Notes under the pieces: generated by a model
Database searches by the model: none
The model's input: the letters and a program-made list of their open reading frames with translations, nothing else
Told to the model about the DNA's origin: nothing
Source: CAMQVM01 sp044433365
Lineage (GTDB): Bacteria > Bacteroidota > Bacteroidia > Bacteroidales > Rikenellaceae
Reading direction: 5' to 3'
NCBI GenBank assembly: GCA_044433365.1
Contig: JAWXTR010000025.1
Coordinates: forward strand, 1-30,028
Length of the DNA: 30,028 nucleotides
Program-made: the position numbers and the translations under genes
Part shown: piece after piece, positions 8,181 through 16,618 of the stretch
Position numbering within the stretch: position 1 is the first letter of the stretch
Layout: each line of letters starts with the position of its first letter

Positions 8181-8281
8181 TGCCAATAAAGGTTTAAAGT
8201 GAACGATTTTTACCAGCCCTTTGGGCGTGCTTTTTTAAAAAAGCATTAAATAAATCTTAAATTTTCAAACCTATATTCGCA
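8181..8281 (+). mobile_element. MITE-like element, copy C (101-bp internal-deletion form)
   Basis: Starts TGCCAATAAAGGTTT at 8181 and ends TTTTCAAACCTATATTCGCA at 8262-8281, the same termini as copies A and B. It lacks the GC-rich block and the A/B central region but keeps AACGATTTTTACCAGCCC, the GCCCTTTGGGC hairpin, and the T/A run hairpin. Flanks TTAAAAA (8174-8180) and TTAAAAG (8282-8288) match at 6 of 7 bases. It lies between a good promoter and lpxK. A separate GAGAGAA/TTCTCTC hairpin is at 8315-8333. Confidence 0.78.
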
Positions 8282-8353
8282 TTAAAAGTATACTACACAA
8301 ATTTTTAAGCTATTGAGAGAATATTTTTCTCTCGTAAAAAATTACGACTATTG

Positions 8354-9436
8354 ATGTTAAATATTGTTAAAATACCATTGTCGTGGATATATTCGAGTAT
8401 TGTAGCTATTCGTAATAAGATGTTCGATATGAATATTCTTAAAAGCGAAGAGTATGATATTCCGATTGTGTGCGTTGGTAATTTATCAGTTGGAGGTACA
8501 GGCAAAACCCCTCATACCGAAATGCTCGTAAAAATGCTTAAAAAAAGGTATAATGTGGCAGTCTTATCTCGTGGCTATAAACGTGAAAGCTCGGGGTATT
8601 ATGAGGTGAGAGTAGATACACCTGTAAAAAAGGTGGGTGATGAACCTATGCAGATAAAGCTTAAATTTCCAGATGTTATTGTTGCTGTTTGCGAGGATAG
8701 AAGGGCTGGAATTAATATTATTCGCAAGACTTTTAAAGATGTTAACCTAATAATAATGGATGATGGCTTTCAACACAGATATGTTGAACCTTGGTTGTCG
8801 ATAATCTTAACCGAACACTCAAATCTATTCTACAATGATAAGATGTTGCCTTACGGCTCTCTTAGAGAGAATATAAAAGCAAGGTATAGAGCACAGGTAA
8901 TTATAGTGACAAAAGTCGACAACAATGTAAAACCGCTCGATTTGCGCTTTATCTACCAAAATTTAAACTTATACCCATACCAGCAGCTCTATTTTACTCA
9001 AATGGCTCTGCAACGACCTGAATTGGTATTTACAGATGGAGTAAAAAGAACTATTCATTCTGATACCAAAGTTATTGCAATGGCTGGAATTGCCAAACCA
9101 GATACATTTTATGGACAGTTAAAAGATAAATATAATATTGTCGATACCCTATCGTATCCTGATCACTACGACTACAAACGTCACGATTTAAAAAGCATAG
9201 AGCAAAAGCTTAAAAAACATGGCGAAGATTCGGTTATCTTAATGACCGAAAAAGATGCTGTTAAATTTGCTAGAAGTAGCAAAGTGCCCTCTTGGCTACA
9301 CGACAGAATGTATGTTGTACGAATTGAAGTAGAGTTTATGGATTTAAATGAGTATTGGAATAACGATATATATAATTTTGAGAAAAAAATAGTACCCTAT
9401 GTTGAAAAGAATCACAAACACCACCCAGTTCATTAA
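8354..9436 (+). CDS. lpxK: Tetraacyldisaccharide 4'-kinase
   Basis: Inner-membrane-associated kinase that phosphorylates the 4' position of the lipid A disaccharide precursor to give lipid IVA. The P-loop VGGTGKTP is at about 46-53, and MDDGFQHR near 136 is the conserved second LpxK motif. At 360 aa it has the expected length. The frame extends one codon upstream to a TTG at 8351, but the ATG at 8354 is the better start. Its last 38 bp overlap the start of the purine nucleoside phosphorylase gene, showing tight coupling; this pair is a recurring neighbourhood in Bacteroidales. The leader probably contains MITE-like copy C with its terminator-like hairpin, so expression from the promoter at 8130 could be reduced. 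Confidence 0.95.
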   Translation: MLNIVKIPLSWIYSSIVAIRNKMFDMNILKSEEYDIPIVCVGNLSVGGTGKTPHTEMLVKMLKKRYNVAVLSRGYKRESSGYYEVRVDTPVKKVGDEPMQIKLKFPDVIVAVCEDRRAGINIIRKTFKDVNLIIMDDGFQHRYVEPWLSIILTEHSNLFYNDKMLPYGSLRENIKARYRAQVIIVTKVDNNVKPLDLRFIYQNLNLYPYQQLYFTQMALQRPELVFTDGVKRTIHSDTKVIAMAGIAKPDTFYGQLKDKYNIVDTLSYPDHYDYKRHDLKSIEQKLKKHGEDSVILMTEKDAVKFARSSKVPSWLHDRMYVVRIEVEFMDLNEYWNNDIYNFEKKIVPYVEKNHKHHPVH

Positions 9437-10193
9437 GAATATAATAGGCGACTTTACACCTACTATTGGAATTGTTATCGGTTCGGGACTTGGTGACTAT
9501 GCTGAGCAGGTAGAGAGTCTTTTTACTCTTAAATATTCAGATATTGAGGGGTTTCCTATCTCACGAGTAGAGGGACATAAAGGCGAGCTAATATTTGGAC
9601 GTATTGAGGGTAAGGATGTGGTTGTAATGAACGGACGTTTCCACTATTATGAGGGTTATGAGCCACAGGAGGTTGTGTTTGGCATTAGAGTAATGCGCCT
9701 TTTAGGGGTTGATACGCTACTTGTTTCAAATGCTGCTGGAGCTATCAATCAGAGCTTCTCGATTGGTGATTTAATGATAATAACCGACCACATTAGTTTT
9801 ATACCAAATCCACTGGTTGGGCAAAATATAGACGAACTTGGTGTAAGATTTCCTTCGATGGATAGCGTTTATAACCGTTTTATCCGAGAAAAGGCGTGGC
9901 AGAGCGGTATAGTAATGCAGAGCGGTGTGTATGCTGCGTTGACAGGTCCGAGCTATGAAACTAGGGCAGAGATAAAATTTTTAAGAACTATTGGTGCCGA
10001 TGCTGTTGGCATGTCGACAGCCCCAGAGGTAATAGCCGCTGCACATTGCGGAATGAGAGTCTTTGGAGTATCGGTAATAACAAATATTTGTGCAAGTGAC
10101 ACACCACCAACTCACGAGGAGGTTATCGAAGCTGGCAAAATGGCCTCTGAGGATATGACTGAGCTGTTTAACCATATTATTGTTAATCTTTAG
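9399..10193 (+). CDS. punA: Purine nucleoside phosphorylase, trimeric family
   Basis: Cytosolic enzyme of purine salvage that cleaves inosine, guanosine or related nucleosides with phosphate to give the base and ribose-1-phosphate. At 264 aa it matches the trimeric PNP/MTAP family rather than the hexameric DeoD type. Motifs are GSGLG at 28-32 (phosphate loop), GRFHYYEGY near 84, SNAAGAINQSF near 112 and ALTGPSYETRAEI near 180, followed by VGMSTAPEVIAAAHCG. The start ATG lies inside lpxK (38-bp overlap). The 3' end abuts a heptamer tandem array. The exact substrate preference is not decided by the sequence. Confidence 0.94.
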   Translation: MLKRITNTTQFIKNIIGDFTPTIGIVIGSGLGDYAEQVESLFTLKYSDIEGFPISRVEGHKGELIFGRIEGKDVVVMNGRFHYYEGYEPQEVVFGIRVMRLLGVDTLLVSNAAGAINQSFSIGDLMIITDHISFIPNPLVGQNIDELGVRFPSMDSVYNRFIREKAWQSGIVMQSGVYAALTGPSYETRAEIKFLRTIGADAVGMSTAPEVIAAAHCGMRVFGVSVITNICASDTPPTHEEVIEAGKMASEDMTELFNHIIVNL

Positions 10194-10277
10194 TTTAGAA
10201 GTTAGAGATTAGAGGTTAGGGGTTAGAGATTAGGGGTTAGAGATTAGAGATTAGGGGTTAGAGATTAGGAGATAGAA
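10194..10277. repeat. Heptamer tandem array (RTTAGRG)
   Basis: About twelve 7-bp units begin immediately after the phosphorylase stop codon. The ten central units alternate GTTAGAG, ATTAGAG, GTTAGGG and ATTAGGG with no break in period. The same heptamer begins the array at 29743. The rest of the gap to galE (10278-10382) shows no clear promoter. Confidence 0.9.
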
Positions 10278-10382
10278 ATTATCTCCAACAACAAAAAAGG
10301 TGTACAGATATTGCGTGAAAGGTCTCTCAAAGCGTGCAAAGTGTCTAAAAAACGAAATTTATAATTTATAATTAAAAAAGAT

Positions 10383-11408
10383 ATGAAAGAGTGTGTATTA
10401 GTTACTGGCGGTGCTGGTTATATCGGAACACATACAGCTGTTGAGCTGATTAATGCTGGTTATGATGTGGTTATTGCAGATAACCTATCAAATTCTGAAC
10501 TTTCTGCTGTAGAAGGTGTCAAAAAAATTACTGGCGTTGACGTTCCTTTTGAAAATGTAGATTGTTGCGATAAAGAGAGCTTCGATAAGGTTTTCAAAAA
10601 GTACAAATTTAACTCTGTAATCCATTTTGCAGCTTTCAAAGCTGTTGGAGAGTCGATGGCTGAGCCATTGAAATATTTCCACAACAATATGCTTTCGTTT
10701 ATTACAGTTCTTGAATTAATGAAAGAAAATGGTGTTAAAAATGTCGTATTCTCTTCTTCCGCAACTGTTTACGGACAGCCAGAAGAGCTTCCTGCAACAG
10801 AGACAACTCCACGCCAAAAGGCAAACTCTCCTTATGGCTACACAAAACAGGTGGGTGAGGATATGCTAGAACAAGTTGCTGGTGCACTAGGTGGCAAAAT
10901 CACTGGTATTGCGCTTCGCTACTTTAATCCAGTTGGTGCACACCCTACAGCTCTTATTGGTGAGCTTCCTAAAGGTGTTCCAAACAATCTTGTTCCATTT
11001 ATTACACAAACTGCTGCTGGTGTAAGAGAGTGTTTAAGTGTATTCGGTGATGACTACAACACTCCTGATGGTTCAGCACTTCGTGACTATATCGACGTTG
11101 TAGATTTAGCTAAAGCACACGTTGTTGCTATTGGTCGTCTTATTGGTGCTAAAAACAAAGCTAATTATGAGTTCTTCAATATCGGTACAGGTATTCCAGT
11201 ATCGGTTCTTGAGCTTGTAAATGTGTTTGAAAGCATTAATGAGGTGAAAGTTAACCACAAAATCGTAGGTCGCCGCCCTGGTGACGTAGAAAAAGTGTGG
11301 GCTGACACAACTCTTGCTAATGAAGAGTTAGGCTGGAAAGCTGAGCGTCCTATCGAAGAGACAATGAAAAGTGCTTGGATGTGGGAAAAACACGTAAGAG
11401 GTCTATAA
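10383..11408 (+). CDS. galE: UDP-glucose 4-epimerase
   Basis: NAD-dependent epimerase that interconverts UDP-glucose and UDP-galactose, serving galactose use and envelope glycan synthesis. It is an extended short-chain dehydrogenase with a Rossmann GGAGYIG motif at 9-15 and the catalytic Tyr-x3-Lys at Y151/K155 (SPYGYTK), with SSSATVYG at 124-131 supplying the catalytic Ser/Thr. At 341 aa it is full length. A secreted alpha-galactosidase at 16619 could provide galactose to the same pathway, although it is not in the same operon. A hairpin ends the gene at 11434. Confidence 0.95.
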   Translation: MKECVLVTGGAGYIGTHTAVELINAGYDVVIADNLSNSELSAVEGVKKITGVDVPFENVDCCDKESFDKVFKKYKFNSVIHFAAFKAVGESMAEPLKYFHNNMLSFITVLELMKENGVKNVVFSSSATVYGQPEELPATETTPRQKANSPYGYTKQVGEDMLEQVAGALGGKITGIALRYFNPVGAHPTALIGELPKGVPNNLVPFITQTAAGVRECLSVFGDDYNTPDGSALRDYIDVVDLAKAHVVAIGRLIGAKNKANYEFFNIGTGIPVSVLELVNVFESINEVKVNHKIVGRRPGDVEKVWADTTLANEELGWKAERPIEETMKSAWMWEKHVRGL

Positions 11409-11433
11409 TAAACTTTAAAACAAAATACAGATA

Positions 11434-11472
11434 CCTGCAAATAGCTAAACATTAGCTGTTTGCAGGTTGTTT
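11434..11472 (+). terminator. Hairpin terminator after galE
   Basis: A 14-bp stem (11434-11447 with 11453-11466, one G-U pair) and a 5-nt loop, followed by TTGTTTG. The stem is strong and the T tract is interrupted. Confidence 0.65.
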
Positions 11473-11567
11473 GCGAAAATAACATAGCTTTTTTGCGTTA
11501 AAAACATCACAATTACATTTTAATTGGTTGATTTTTAAACGTTTTTCGAGTAATTAAAAAAAATATA

Positions 11568-13025
11568 ATGACGAAAAAAAATCCTACTCTTTTACAAGCT
11601 CTTATGCCAATTATTATATTGATGGGGCTTATTGCAATCAATGTAGTTTTGGTTCCAGACGATACAATTGGTGGTGCCAACCAGCTTTCACTACTAATAG
11701 CTAGTGGTGTTGGTGTTGGTATTGCTCTTTACAACGGTGTAAAATGGGATAGCATACTTGAAAAGGTGGTTTATACAGTATCTACAGCTACCTCCTCGAT
11801 TTTAATACTCCTTATTATTGGTATGTTATCGGGAACATGGATGTTAAGTGGCGTTGTTCCTACAATGATTTTTTACGGATTAAAAATCATTAATCCCGAT
11901 TTTTTCCTACCTGCTGCAATTGTTATCTCTTCAATAATTTCGATAGTTGTGGGTAGCTCGTGGTCTACGGTTGCAACGGTTGGTATTGCACTTTTAGGGA
12001 TTGGTCGTGCACTTGGTTTTGATGATGGAATGATTGCTGGAGCTATAATTTCGGGTGCCTATTTTGGTGATAAAATATCGCCACTTTCCGACACCACAAA
12101 CCTTGCAGCTGCTGTGGCAAAAGTGCCAATTTTTACACACATCCGCACAATGATGCAAACCACTGTACCCACATTTATTGTCACTCTAATTATATTTATT
12201 CTCTTTACAATCTTCTCATCACACGATGGAGTTGTTGGGCAGAGTGACATAGAGAGCGTAATTGAGGCAAACTATAACGTATCTCTATGGTTATTGCTTG
12301 TTCCAATAGCAGTTGTTGCTATGATTGCAAAGCGATTCCCTACGCTAATTGTGCTTTGTCTTGGAGGATTACTGGGAGCTATTGTAGCCCTATTCTCACA
12401 GCCACATATCATTGCCGAGCTTGCAGGTGAGCCTATACTTACTGCAAAAGGTGCTTTTGGAGTGCTTTCAAAAGCAATATATGGCACTACAGAGATTTCT
12501 ACAGGCAATGCAGCAGTCGACAAACTATTTACTACTGGTGGTATGGGAGGTATGTTAAATACTGTATGGCTAATTATTATGGCTATGGTGTTTGGAGGCG
12601 TTCTTGAGGCTGGTCATCTACTAGAAAAGATTGTTTCGACAGTTGAAAAAAAGGTGAAAAATCCAGGTATGGCAGTTACCACTACAGCCTGCACGAGTAC
12701 GCTATTTAACCTTACTGCTGGCGACCAATATATGGCAATTGTAGTTCCAGGAAAGATGTTCTACGACCTATTTAAGCGTCTAAAACTACGTCCTGAAATA
12801 CTTAGCCGCACTTTAGAAGATTCTGGGACTGTAACCTCTGCTCTAATTCCTTGGAACACTTGTGGTGCTACACAAGCAGCAGTTTTGGGAGTTGCAACAG
12901 CTGTTTATGCTCCATTTGCAGTATTCTGCTATCTTAGCCCTATTATGAGTATGATTTTTGCATGGTTTAGAATAAAATTAAAACCTCTTGACGAGAATGA
13001 GGAAGAAGGCAAAGAAAATAGCTAA
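11568..13025 (+). CDS. nhaC: Na+/H+ antiporter, NhaC family
   Basis: Polytopic inner-membrane antiporter that exports Na+ for H+, in pH and sodium homeostasis. At 485 aa with many hydrophobic helices it fits NhaC. Family-type segments are SSWSTVATVGIALLGIG (about 129-145), GAYFGDKISPLSDTTNLAAA (about 162-181) and PWNTCGATQAAVLGVA near 428. The tail DENEEEGKENS is acidic and cytoplasmic. The next gene starts 29 bp before this one ends, so translation of the two is probably coupled. NhaC-like proteins can also exchange malate/lactate (MleN type) and other ions, so the substrate is a family-level call. Confidence 0.9.
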   Translation: MTKKNPTLLQALMPIIILMGLIAINVVLVPDDTIGGANQLSLLIASGVGVGIALYNGVKWDSILEKVVYTVSTATSSILILLIIGMLSGTWMLSGVVPTMIFYGLKIINPDFFLPAAIVISSIISIVVGSSWSTVATVGIALLGIGRALGFDDGMIAGAIISGAYFGDKISPLSDTTNLAAAVAKVPIFTHIRTMMQTTVPTFIVTLIIFILFTIFSSHDGVVGQSDIESVIEANYNVSLWLLLVPIAVVAMIAKRFPTLIVLCLGGLLGAIVALFSQPHIIAELAGEPILTAKGAFGVLSKAIYGTTEISTGNAAVDKLFTTGGMGGMLNTVWLIIMAMVFGGVLEAGHLLEKIVSTVEKKVKNPGMAVTTTACTSTLFNLTAGDQYMAIVVPGKMFYDLFKRLKLRPEILSRTLEDSGTVTSALIPWNTCGATQAAVLGVATAVYAPFAVFCYLSPIMSMIFAWFRIKLKPLDENEEEGKENS

Positions 13026-14283
13026 TTTTATATCGCATGGTATTTGGTCAGAGGATGATAAGCGTAATCGTTGGATAGATCTTATCTTTGATGAAATTAA
13101 AGTGTTTATCATAACTTTTAAAAATTATGGTCAACACAAGATTGTTGTGCGCTCTGCTGCCCTAACCTACTACACTCTTATCTCGCTTGTACCTATTACA
13201 GCGATGATTCTTGGGCTTTCAAAGGGGTTTGGGCTAGACAAAAATGTGCTTGCATTTTTGAAAGAGAGCATTAATTCGCCCGATGTTATAGAGATGGTAT
13301 TACAGTTTGCAAACTCATTTCTCGCCAATTCAAATATCGGTATTTTTGCTGGTATTAGTGTGGTGGTGTTGCTCTGGTCGGTATTTATGGTATTCTACAA
13401 TATCGAAGAGTCGTTCAACTACATTTGGGAGATAAAGCGTTCACGTCCAATTGCTCGTAAACTAAACGACTACCTAGCTTTTATCATACTTCTACCAATC
13501 CTCTACACCATCTCATCGAGTGTTAAGGTGTTTATTGAGGGTGAGATTGCTCGTATGATTTCAGATAGTGTGTTTCTTATCTACATCTACAAAACTCTAC
13601 TGACGTTCTTCTACCTAATAACTGTTTGGCTGATATTTGCAATGATATACACACTGCTTCCCAACACAAAAGTGAAATTTTGGGGAGCTTTCCACGCTGG
13701 GGTTATTGCAGGAAGTGGATATATCGGTTTTAAATATCTATACCTGTTTTTCCAAAGCTCTGTAACCAGCTATAATGTTATTTATGGTAGTTTTGCAGCC
13801 CTTCCGCTACTGCTAATATGGCTTAATATCTGTTGGCAAATTATACTTTTTGGAGGTGAACTATCGTATGCCTACCAAAATATGGCACGTTATGAATATG
13901 AACGTGCAGCAGCCTCATTTAGTCAAAATCTACGTCGCAAATTAATGGTTTTAGTGGTACGGGTAATAGCGAAAAACTTTATTGAAACCTCAAAACCGCT
14001 CTCAGCAAATGAAATTGCCGATATTACAAATATGCCTGTAGCAGCTGTTCGAGATATTCTCTATGCTTTGGGTAAAGCAAATATTATTTACACCCTTGAA
14101 AATTCTACAATAAGCCAAAAAACAGCATACTACACCATGGGCGTAGATGTTTCGACTTTGACTGTTGGAGAGTTGATTAATAGGGTTGATAATTATGGCA
14201 CTAGCAAGATTGACGATGTTAAAAACTTTGATATAGTCGAGGATTTGACCATTAAACGTGACGTTTTAATAAAAGATTTGTAG
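12997..14283 (+). CDS. YihY/BrkB-family inner-membrane protein with C-terminal winged helix
   Basis: Six-helix membrane protein of the YihY (UPF0761, formerly annotated RNase BN) family, whose function is unsettled. A basic N-terminus (MRKKAKK) precedes the conserved RSAALTYYTLISLVPI motif, hydrophobic helices, and the typical WLNICWQIILFGGELSYAYQN. Residues from about 335 form a soluble domain (LSANEIADITNMPVAAVRDILYALGKANII) that reads as a winged helix, common in Bacteroidetes members. The frame opens at a TTG at 12988, but ATG 12997 is the better start. It overlaps nhaC by 29 bp and is followed directly by the DUF2520 gene. At 428 aa it is of usual length for the extended form. Confidence 0.88.
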   Translation: MRKKAKKIANFISHGIWSEDDKRNRWIDLIFDEIKVFIITFKNYGQHKIVVRSAALTYYTLISLVPITAMILGLSKGFGLDKNVLAFLKESINSPDVIEMVLQFANSFLANSNIGIFAGISVVVLLWSVFMVFYNIEESFNYIWEIKRSRPIARKLNDYLAFIILLPILYTISSSVKVFIEGEIARMISDSVFLIYIYKTLLTFFYLITVWLIFAMIYTLLPNTKVKFWGAFHAGVIAGSGYIGFKYLYLFFQSSVTSYNVIYGSFAALPLLLIWLNICWQIILFGGELSYAYQNMARYEYERAAASFSQNLRRKLMVLVVRVIAKNFIETSKPLSANEIADITNMPVAAVRDILYALGKANIIYTLENSTISQKTAYYTMGVDVSTLTVGELINRVDNYGTSKIDDVKNFDIVEDLTIKRDVLIKDL

Positions 14284-15084
14284 ATGGATGTAGTAATTAT
14301 CGGTAGTGGAAATATTGCCTACTCCTTAACCTTTGCACTAAAAAATAGTAGCTCTACTAATCTTCTTCAAATTTGCTCTAGGGGTTCGCATCGTGGTTTA
14401 GAATTGGCAAGTAGAGTCGAAGTAGAGCATATTTCAAGCTACGAAAAGCTAAAAAAAGCCCACTTATATATAGTTTGTGTTAGTGATAGTGTGCAGTGCG
14501 AAGTTCAAAAAAAAGTGGCTGAATTTGTTGATTCAAATGCAATTATTGCCCACACCTCTGGTGCTATAGCAGTAGAAAATGGTGATAATTTTGCCCGTTT
14601 TTATCCTCTCCAGACTTTTACTTATGGAGTAGAAGCTGATTTTAAGAAGATTACAATTTTTGTTGAAGCTAACAGTTTAGAAAACGAGAAAAAATTGATA
14701 ACTTTGGCAAATATTATTGCAAAAGGGGGTGAGAAGATAGATGCCGACACACTAAAAGTGGTGCATCTAGCTGCAACTTTTGCAAATAATTTTACAAACC
14801 GCATGTTTCACTATGCCGAAACTATCCTGCAAAGGGTGGATATCGACCGCTCAGTGCTCTACCCCTTAATGGAAGAGAGTGTTGCCAAAATTGAACGTAC
14901 CGACAAAGCTGTTAGGCTGCTACAAAGCGGTGCAGCAGCTAGAGGCGATATTTCTACCATAAATTCACACCTAGAATTAATAGCAAATATGGGTAAAGGT
15001 GAAGATAGTAAGGGCGATAATGGCAGTGAGATGGAGGAGATTTACCAAATAATTACTAAAGCTATTTATAATGACAAATTTTAA
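14284..15084 (+). CDS. Rossmann-like and DUF2520 domain protein
   Basis: Predicted NAD(P)-binding protein of the F420-dependent NADP oxidoreductase-like superfamily. The N-terminus IIGSGNIAYSLTFAL has the GxGNxA nucleotide-binding loop. VCVSDSVQCEV and AHTSGAI follow as in the family, and the C-terminal DUF2520 helical domain contains AATFANNFTNRMFHYAE. The start codon lies directly after the stop of the YihY gene, and its last 14 bp overlap kdsC. This DUF2520-kdsC pairing recurs in Bacteroidetes, but the substrate is unknown. At 266 aa it is of typical length. Confidence 0.85.
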   Translation: MDVVIIGSGNIAYSLTFALKNSSSTNLLQICSRGSHRGLELASRVEVEHISSYEKLKKAHLYIVCVSDSVQCEVQKKVAEFVDSNAIIAHTSGAIAVENGDNFARFYPLQTFTYGVEADFKKITIFVEANSLENEKKLITLANIIAKGGEKIDADTLKVVHLAATFANNFTNRMFHYAETILQRVDIDRSVLYPLMEESVAKIERTDKAVRLLQSGAAARGDISTINSHLELIANMGKGEDSKGDNGSEMEEIYQIITKAIYNDKF

Positions 15085-15604
15085 AGAGGATATTCTGAAA
15101 GTTAAAGCCTTTGCATTTGATTGCGATGGAGTGTTAACCGATGGACGTATTATAGTGCTTCCCTCTGGTGAGGCTCTACGCTCATATAACTCTAAAGATG
15201 GTTTTGCCATTGCTTTAGCTCTAAAAAAGGGGTATAAAGTGGCAATAATATCGGGTGGCAAGGGCGATGGAATGATGGCAAGATTTACAAACCTTAAAAT
15301 CGAAGATATACATCTGGGTTGTGGCGATAAACTCCACACTTTAAAAGGGTTTACCGAAAAATATAATCTCGAATTAGACCAAATCCTCTTTATGGGGGAC
15401 GATATTCCAGATATTGAACCAATGATTGCCTCTGGAGTAGCAACCGCACCTTCGGATGCAGCTGTAGAGGTGAAAGATGCTGCAAAATATATCTCAAACT
15501 TTCGTGGCGGTGAGGGTTGCGTTAGAGATGTTGTAGAGCAGGTATTGAAAGCGCAAGGTAATTGGGTTGGGATTGGCTGCGAAAAGGATATTTTTTCGAG
15601 ATAG
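15071..15604 (+). CDS. kdsC: KdsC-like 3-deoxy-manno-octulosonate-8-phosphate phosphatase
   Basis: Small C0-type HAD phosphatase, 177 aa, expected to dephosphorylate Kdo-8-phosphate in the LPS inner-core pathway. HAD motif I is FDCDGVLTDG with Asp17 and Asp19. Motif II is IISGG, and motif III/IV is MGDDIPDIEPM. The segment SKDGFAIALALKKG is typical of KdsC-type tetramers. It overlaps the DUF2520 gene by 14 bp and is followed, after an AT-rich spacer, by plsC. The N-acylneuraminate-9-phosphate and related phosphatases share this fold, so the substrate is a family-level inference. Confidence 0.88.
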   Translation: MTNFKEDILKVKAFAFDCDGVLTDGRIIVLPSGEALRSYNSKDGFAIALALKKGYKVAIISGGKGDGMMARFTNLKIEDIHLGCGDKLHTLKGFTEKYNLELDQILFMGDDIPDIEPMIASGVATAPSDAAVEVKDAAKYISNFRGGEGCVRDVVEQVLKAQGNWVGIGCEKDIFSR

Positions 15605-15656
15605 GAGAGATGATAATAATTATAAATTATGAATTGTAAATTATAAAACATTAAAA

Positions 15657-16436
15657 ATGAAAGAGAGTAAAATTTCGGGATGGTCAAAGACTCTAAGTTT
15701 TTGTGGTACAATTTGTTACTACATTGCACTTGGAATCTTTTTTGTGCTATACTTTCCACTATTTATATTGACCTATATTTTTGTGGTGCCTTTCGACAAA
15801 AAACGCACCTCTATGCACTATATTTCACGTTTTTTCTGCCTTATGATTATTCGTCTCTGTCCATTTTGGCGAATAAAAATCGATGGAATTGAGAATATTG
15901 ACAAAAATCAAAACTATATTATTGCACCAAACCACCAATCTATGATGGATATTCCGCTTATTGGTGCTGCACTTCCTCTTAATTTACGATATGTAGCCAA
16001 ACGTGAGGTTATTCGCATTCCTGTAATCGGCTCCGTACTTTGGTTTCGTGGCGATATTCCAATTGAGCGAGGTGGGATGCACAGTGCACGTATGATGCTT
16101 AAAAAGGCAAAAACTTTTACAGCTCAAAAGCTCTCAATTACAATTTTTCCTGAGGGTACTCGCTCCAAAACTGGTCGAGTAAATGAGTTTAAGGAGGGTG
16201 CATTTATTATAGCAAAAAGCACCTCTACGCCTATTTTACCTATTGTAATCGATGGTACTTGGTTAGTTAGCAACTATTTCGGAGGATTTTTAAAGATGCC
16301 TACACAGTTTCGACTTACCGTATTAAAGCCTATCGATACTGCAACGATAAAGTCTAAAAATCTGAAAGAACTTTCTGATTACACACACGACATAATATTA
16401 AAAGCCCACCAGCGTATCGAAAGCGAACGTTATTAG
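15657..16436 (+). CDS. plsC: 1-acyl-sn-glycerol-3-phosphate acyltransferase
   Basis: Inner-membrane acyltransferase that converts lysophosphatidic acid to phosphatidic acid in phospholipid synthesis. The NHx4D catalytic motif is NHQSMMD, with His93 and Asp98. RGDIPIERGG (131-140) and FPEGTRS (164-170) are the substrate-binding motifs. An N-terminal hydrophobic segment (about 20-45) anchors it to the membrane. At 259 aa it has normal length. Upstream, 52 bp of AT-rich repeat separate it from kdsC. Downstream, it converges on the alpha-galactosidase gene across a repeat-filled gap. PlsC-like acyltransferases for other lipids (for example ornithine lipids) cannot be excluded. Confidence 0.92.
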   Translation: MKESKISGWSKTLSFCGTICYYIALGIFFVLYFPLFILTYIFVVPFDKKRTSMHYISRFFCLMIIRLCPFWRIKIDGIENIDKNQNYIIAPNHQSMMDIPLIGAALPLNLRYVAKREVIRIPVIGSVLWFRGDIPIERGGMHSARMMLKKAKTFTAQKLSITIFPEGTRSKTGRVNEFKEGAFIIAKSTSTPILPIVIDGTWLVSNYFGGFLKMPTQFRLTVLKPIDTATIKSKNLKELSDYTHDIILKAHQRIESERY

Positions 16437-16482
16437 TTAATTCATAATGCGTAATTGCCGAGTTCAATAACACACCCCGTAG

Positions 16483-16541
16483 AGACGTTGGGTCCAACGT
16501 CTGTAACCGAACCAAAGTAGAAACGTTGAATCCAACGTCTC
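16483..16541. repeat. Two AGACG...CGTCT palindromes
   Basis: 16483-16502 is a 20-bp palindrome (AGACGTTGG, GT, CCAACGTCT). 16520-16541 is a related imperfect copy with ACGTTG/CAACGT. The same outer motif with other inner bases recurs at 18288, 18340, 18422, 22082 and 22107. Confidence 0.85.
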
Positions 16542-16570
16542 TAACCGCACCAAAGTAACCGCGCCAAAAT

Positions 16571-16605
16571 AGGCGTATTCGCAAAAGGGTTTTGCGGATA
16601 CGCCT
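16571..16605. terminator. Long hairpin between convergent plsC and alpha-galactosidase
   Basis: A 16-bp stem (16571-16586 with 16590-16605, one G-U pair) closes a GGG loop. On the minus strand it is followed by ATTTTGG, a weak U tract, so it probably terminates the alpha-galactosidase gene, which ends 14 bp away. It may also stop plsC transcripts from the other side. Confidence 0.6.
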
Positions 16606-16618
16606 TAATAAAAAAACT

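Noticed and set aside
10194..10277. Telomere-like or replication-terminus function for the GGGGTTAGAG repeats
   Set aside because: The array is internal, short and between housekeeping genes, and an AATAGAG version occurs elsewhere, so a plain tandem repeat explains it.
14977..15759. 260-codon minus-strand frame over the DUF2520, kdsC and plsC genes
   Set aside because: It is the antisense shadow of genes with clear motifs; its translation has no recognisable domain and crosses two gene junctions.
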